Below, piece by piece: positions 42,348 to 45,575 of a stretch of DNA of 45,575 nucleotides. Each line of letters starts with the position of its first letter. Within the stretch, counting starts at the first letter, position 1. The stretch lies in NCBI GenBank assembly GCA_002327255.1, contig DCUM01000020.1, positions 1 through 45,575 on the forward strand, in the 5' to 3' direction. The notes beneath the pieces were generated by a model that was not told the origin of the DNA, searched no databases, and saw only the letters and a list, made by a program, of their open reading frames with translations. The DNA is from a bacterium UBA2214 (lineage in GTDB: Bacteria > Zhuqueibacterota > Zhuqueibacteria > Residuimicrobiales > Residuimicrobiaceae). The translations under genes and the position numbers were made by a program.

Positions 42348-45335
42348 TCAGCGTGTCAGCGAGATCACCTTTTTCAAGGCCGCCGCTTCTTTCTCGATTT
42401 TCTCCTTGTTCCCATAGACGCACACGGCGTCCTCGGCCAGCACATCAGCCACCAGCTTTTCAAAGCCGCGAATATCCGCCGCGGTGACGGAGAGTACGGC
42501 GTCACGTTCCGCCTGCATGTCGGCCTGCGTAACCTTTTCCAGGTAACGGCGGATGGCCATGCTGCCGCGCTGCGAGGGCGTCAGGGGATAATCCAGATCC
42601 GCCACCGTGCCGATGATGAAGCGCGTCATGCGCGCCTGTTCCACATCGAACCCATTGAGATACTGCGGGATGGCATCATAGGTCGCGATGGTTTGCTGCA
42701 AATTGGGATCGCGATACGAGCAGAACAACAGCATGCCGGATGGATCCACATTGCTGAAACCTCCGTAGGCGCCGCCGATGACGCGCACCTGGTTTTGCAG
42801 ATAGTCGGTGGATAATATCTGCCCCAACACACGCATTTTGCCCGAATAGGGATGGCCGAGCTTTTTGTAATTATAGCCCTTGATCACATACTGGACTTTG
42901 GAGGCGGCGGTGATGCCCTCGTTGGACTTTTCCGGTCGCAGCTGCCAGGCCTGATACTCGGTTTTTGGGTCTGCCAGGTTCTGACTCAGCGATCCCAACC
43001 CTTCGCTCACCGCCGGCAGTTCCGCGTCGCTGCAGGTGAGTCCGACGATCAGGTTCTGCCGCGTGAAGAGCAGCTGCGCCGTCTTTTGCAGGTTGGCGAC
43101 GATCTCGTCACTGCGGGCATTATAATTTTTCGCCAGTTCGGTGATGAACCAGTAATATTCCAGCCCGGTGGTCAGTTCGTTGAATAGACCCCTGTGATTG
43201 AAATAGGACTCGACGCGGCGCAGCGTGTAACCAAAGCCGTTCTGCTTGACGGCGTTTTCGAGGCGCGAATGATGTCGGGTGAGCACGGTCTGCAAACGCT
43301 CGCGATCCGCCAGCCGGCTGTTTTGGATGATCTCCCCGGCGAATTCGAACAACTTTGCGCTCTTGCTGCCCATGGCCTTGGTGGTGACCGTCAGTTTGGG
43401 CATGAGTTGATCATCACTGCGGTTTTCCAGATAGCTGCCAAGCTGGACCGAGAAGCCTCCGGTGTGTATGTTGAGCAGTTTATCCAATTCGCCATAGTCA
43501 TATTTTTCCGTGGACACGCTCCCCAGCACCTCAGCCAGCAGGGCCGCGTAAGGGATGAGCTCCTGCGGCAGGGTGCGCACATCGAAGAGCAGATTGACAT
43601 AAACCACCCCGTTGCTGAAGGTGTTGTAATGCAGCACCTCAAGATCGTGGATGCTCTTCTTTTCCGCCACATACCAGTGCGTTTTAGCAGAGATATCCTT
43701 CAACTCGAGATGAGGAATCGTGGCCAGCGCTTCCGGGGCATCCTCGCGCTGCTGATAGGCGACCAACTCCCCGGTCTCCCGCACCAGCTGATCGATTTGC
43801 TCTCGGGAAAGGGAGGCCTTGTAGCGGCTGAGTTCCTCGGCCACTTTGGCGTTATTCACCTTTTCCAGACCCGGTTTGGGTTCCAGCACCACCAGCAGGC
43901 TGTGCGGATTATTCAGCAGCTGCGTGCGGATGATGTTCTCCAGACAGGGCTCACTCAGGGATTTCTTGACCTCTGCGAGTGTTTTTTCGTACTCGAGACT
44001 TTTGAAGGGATCATCGGCATAGAACCAGCCCGCCAGGGCCTGGAAATTATACGTGAGGCCTTTTTGCGCATCGTCGCCCTCGCGGAGGCGGAATTCCATG
44101 CGGTTGATGGTCCCTTCTACGGCCATCTTGTCGAGGCCATTTTCGGCCGCCTCTTCGAGAGCGGACAACACGATTTCCAGGAAACGATCGGCGTCCGCGG
44201 CGTTGGCGTTCTGCACCATGATCGTCACGGTATTCTGCTGTGAATCATCGACGGATGCGCGCACTTCGCGGCCGATGCCCGCTTGCTGCAGTGCCAGGCG
44301 GATGGGCGCGGATTCCTGATTGACCAGTACTTCGCAGAGAATCTGCAGGGACATCACCAGGGCGCGATCGTCACCGCGGCCGGCGACACAGCTCAACGCC
44401 AGCCAGGTCTGATTCCCGGTACTCTCCTCTTCGGGCGAGGCATAATGAGCCGTCACCTTTTTCATGGCCGGGAAAGGCTGCTGCGGTGGAAAATGGGCGC
44501 GCACATCGGCTTTCTTGAACGCCGACAGATAATTGGCATCGATGAACTTTAATTCCTTGTCCAGATCGGCGTTGCCATAGAGATAGATGTAGCTGTTGGC
44601 GGGATGATAGTAACGGCGATGAAAGGCGAGGAATTGTTCCTCGGTCAGAGCGGGGATGGCGGTGGGATATCCGCCCGATTCGTAACCATAGCCGTTATCC
44701 GGGAAAAGATGCTTGCCGATCTGATAATAGAGTTCACGCTGGGCGCTGGAAAAGGAGCCCTTCATCTCATTATAGACAACGCCCTTGTAGGTGATGGCGC
44801 TGTCGGGGTGGATCAACTCGTAATGCCATCCCTCCTGCTTGAGAATGCGCGCATCCGAATAGATCAGGGGATAAAACACGGCATCGAGATAGACATGCAT
44901 GAGATTAAAGTAATCCTGATCGTTCATGCTGGCTACGGGATAGATGGTGATGTCATCTCCGGTCATGGCGTTGAGAAAGGTATTGAGGGAGCCCTGGGAG
45001 AGAATATCAAAGGGACTCTTGACCGGGAAATGTTTGGAGCCATTCAATACCGAATGCTCCATGATATGGGGGGTGCCGCTGTCGGATTCGGGGTCGGTTT
45101 TGAAGGCGATGCTGAAGGTCTTGTTGGCATCGTCCGCGATGATTTTCAACAGGCGGGCGCCGCTGCCGAGATGTTCGAAATAGAGGCATTCGGCGTTGAC
45201 CTCTTTGACAAATCTATTTTCCAACAATTTAAAGCCGTGATAGAGCTTGCCGGGTTTGTAGACGACCGCGGCCGAAGTCAGGCCGGAAAAAGCGAAAGTA
45301 AATACCATGCATACCATGAATAATTTGTTGTTCAT
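42348..45335 (-). CDS. Exported M16C zinc metallopeptidase (PreP/insulinase-like)
   Basis: 995 residues from ATG 45335, set by CGGAGG four bases upstream; further in-frame codons to 45485 are untranslated leader. Signal peptide 1-22 (MNNKLFMVCMVFTFAFSGLTSA). The inverted zinc motif HIMEH (His90, Glu93, His94) in SGTPHIMEHSVLNGS, the PFDILSQGSLNTFLNAMTGDDITIYPVAS segment and the third ligand Glu190 in VVYNEMKGSF place it in M16C with presequence protease PreP. Four M16 domains fit the length. The C-terminal half has the typical GGAYGG and SYRDPNL segments. PreP degrades short peptides up to about 65 residues, so this protein probably clears peptides in the periplasm. Monocistronic, between two terminators. 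Confidence 0.93.
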   Translation of the reverse strand: MNNKLFMVCMVFTFAFSGLTSAAVVYKPGKLYHGFKLLENRFVKEVNAECLYFEHLGSGARLLKIIADDANKTFSIAFKTDPESDSGTPHIMEHSVLNGSKHFPVKSPFDILSQGSLNTFLNAMTGDDITIYPVASMNDQDYFNLMHVYLDAVFYPLIYSDARILKQEGWHYELIHPDSAITYKGVVYNEMKGSFSSAQRELYYQIGKHLFPDNGYGYESGGYPTAIPALTEEQFLAFHRRYYHPANSYIYLYGNADLDKELKFIDANYLSAFKKADVRAHFPPQQPFPAMKKVTAHYASPEEESTGNQTWLALSCVAGRGDDRALVMSLQILCEVLVNQESAPIRLALQQAGIGREVRASVDDSQQNTVTIMVQNANAADADRFLEIVLSALEEAAENGLDKMAVEGTINRMEFRLREGDDAQKGLTYNFQALAGWFYADDPFKSLEYEKTLAEVKKSLSEPCLENIIRTQLLNNPHSLLVVLEPKPGLEKVNNAKVAEELSRYKASLSREQIDQLVRETGELVAYQQREDAPEALATIPHLELKDISAKTHWYVAEKKSIHDLEVLHYNTFSNGVVYVNLLFDVRTLPQELIPYAALLAEVLGSVSTEKYDYGELDKLLNIHTGGFSVQLGSYLENRSDDQLMPKLTVTTKAMGSKSAKLFEFAGEIIQNSRLADRERLQTVLTRHHSRLENAVKQNGFGYTLRRVESYFNHRGLFNELTTGLEYYWFITELAKNYNARSDEIVANLQKTAQLLFTRQNLIVGLTCSDAELPAVSEGLGSLSQNLADPKTEYQAWQLRPEKSNEGITAASKVQYVIKGYNYKKLGHPYSGKMRVLGQILSTDYLQNQVRVIGGAYGGFSNVDPSGMLLFCSYRDPNLQQTIATYDAIPQYLNGFDVEQARMTRFIIGTVADLDYPLTPSQRGSMAIRRYLEKVTQADMQAERDAVLSVTAADIRGFEKLVADVLAEDAVCVYGNKEKIEKEAAALKKVISLTR

Positions 45336-45500
45336 GCAGCCTCCGTATGATTGATTGAATGCACTGAAACCCGTCCCTTTTACGCGGGCCATCCATTCTT
45401 TGTTTCGTTTCGTGCCCTTTCTTTTGCCCGCCGCGTTCTTTTGATATAACGCACGGAGCGCCCGGATTGTTCTTGGGCCGTGCATTTATCCGTAAATCAG

Positions 45501-45527
45501 AAAAAAAAGCCCTGATGAGGGGCTTTT
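45501..45527 (-). terminator. Intrinsic terminator of a gene beyond the right edge
   Basis: AAAAGCCC (45505-45512) pairs with GGGCTTTT (45520-45527) around a 7-base loop. On the minus strand the stem runs into eight T (45508-45501); on the plus strand it is followed by ATATTATT, so it may work both ways. It suggests a minus-strand gene ending just right of the window. Confidence 0.8.
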
Positions 45528-45575
45528 ATATTATTGCGTCATGCATAAGACCGGTCACCTCCGGGCCTCGCGGCG

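Noticed and set aside
43194..44243. 349-codon open frame on the plus strand
   Set aside because: Antisense shadow of the M16 peptidase gene. The same applies to the long plus-strand frame at 28577-29536 under the ComEC-like gene.

Overview
The window comes from a Gram-negative bacterium, most likely of the Fibrobacterota-Chlorobiota-Bacteroidota superphylum or a related candidate phylum (Calditrichota/KSB1-like; inference). Evidence: two large secreted proteins end in the YPNPFN-type C-terminal domain used by type IX secretion (T9SS), and there are a PorV-type outer membrane protein, a TonB-dependent receptor with an N-terminal carboxypeptidase-regulatory domain, a CBM9-DUF5916 barrel protein and many signal peptides and lipoboxes. 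No rRNA or tRNA gene and no CRISPR array was seen.

Left region (1-11.9 kb). A plus-strand run encodes a GH28-like beta-helix protein cut by the left edge, a uroporphyrinogen-decarboxylase-like protein, a secreted LamG plus beta-propeller protein, a beta-helix lipoprotein and an exported HpcH/HpaI aldolase. An Nramp-like transporter without the usual metal-binding motifs and a PhoD-type phosphatase follow. A convergent glycerate 2-kinase closes the region. Together they suggest use of a plant-type polysaccharide or sugar acid: outer cleavage, aldol cleavage, then entry of glycerate into glycolysis.

Middle region (12.4-23.8 kb). A minus-strand series reads (in transcription order) small secreted protein, SurA-like parvulin, TonB-dependent receptor, PorV-like barrel, Ycf48/BNR-repeat T9SS substrate, and a 1090-residue Asp-rich secreted protein. 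The last four overlap or nearly touch and look like one surface-protein operon. The two upstream genes are strikingly AT-rich.

Mobile region (23.8-34.9 kb). An IS110-type transposase is cut off at its N-terminus exactly where a palindromic repeat element begins. This element (ends TCGGGGTCGGACCTC ... GAGGTCCGACCCCGA) occurs six times between 11.9 and 34.9 kb, always in the same orientation: three two-ended copies with different centres, one lone left arm and two lone right arms. Between the copies lie an MFS transporter, a small outer membrane barrel, a secreted ComEC-like metallo-beta-lactamase-fold protein with a T9SS domain, a small membrane protein, a fluoride-resistance operon (fluoride riboswitch, crcB, DUF190) and a DUF697 membrane protein.

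Right region (34.9-45.6 kb). This part carries a CBM9-DUF5916 barrel protein; an operon of GMP synthase ATP-pyrophosphatase subunit, cyclophilin lipoprotein and secreted cupin; a methyltransferase; a DUF1080 lipoprotein; dodecin; and a large exported M16C zinc peptidase. Clear terminators flank the peptidase gene. A strong promoter with a leader of about 285 nt precedes dodecin.
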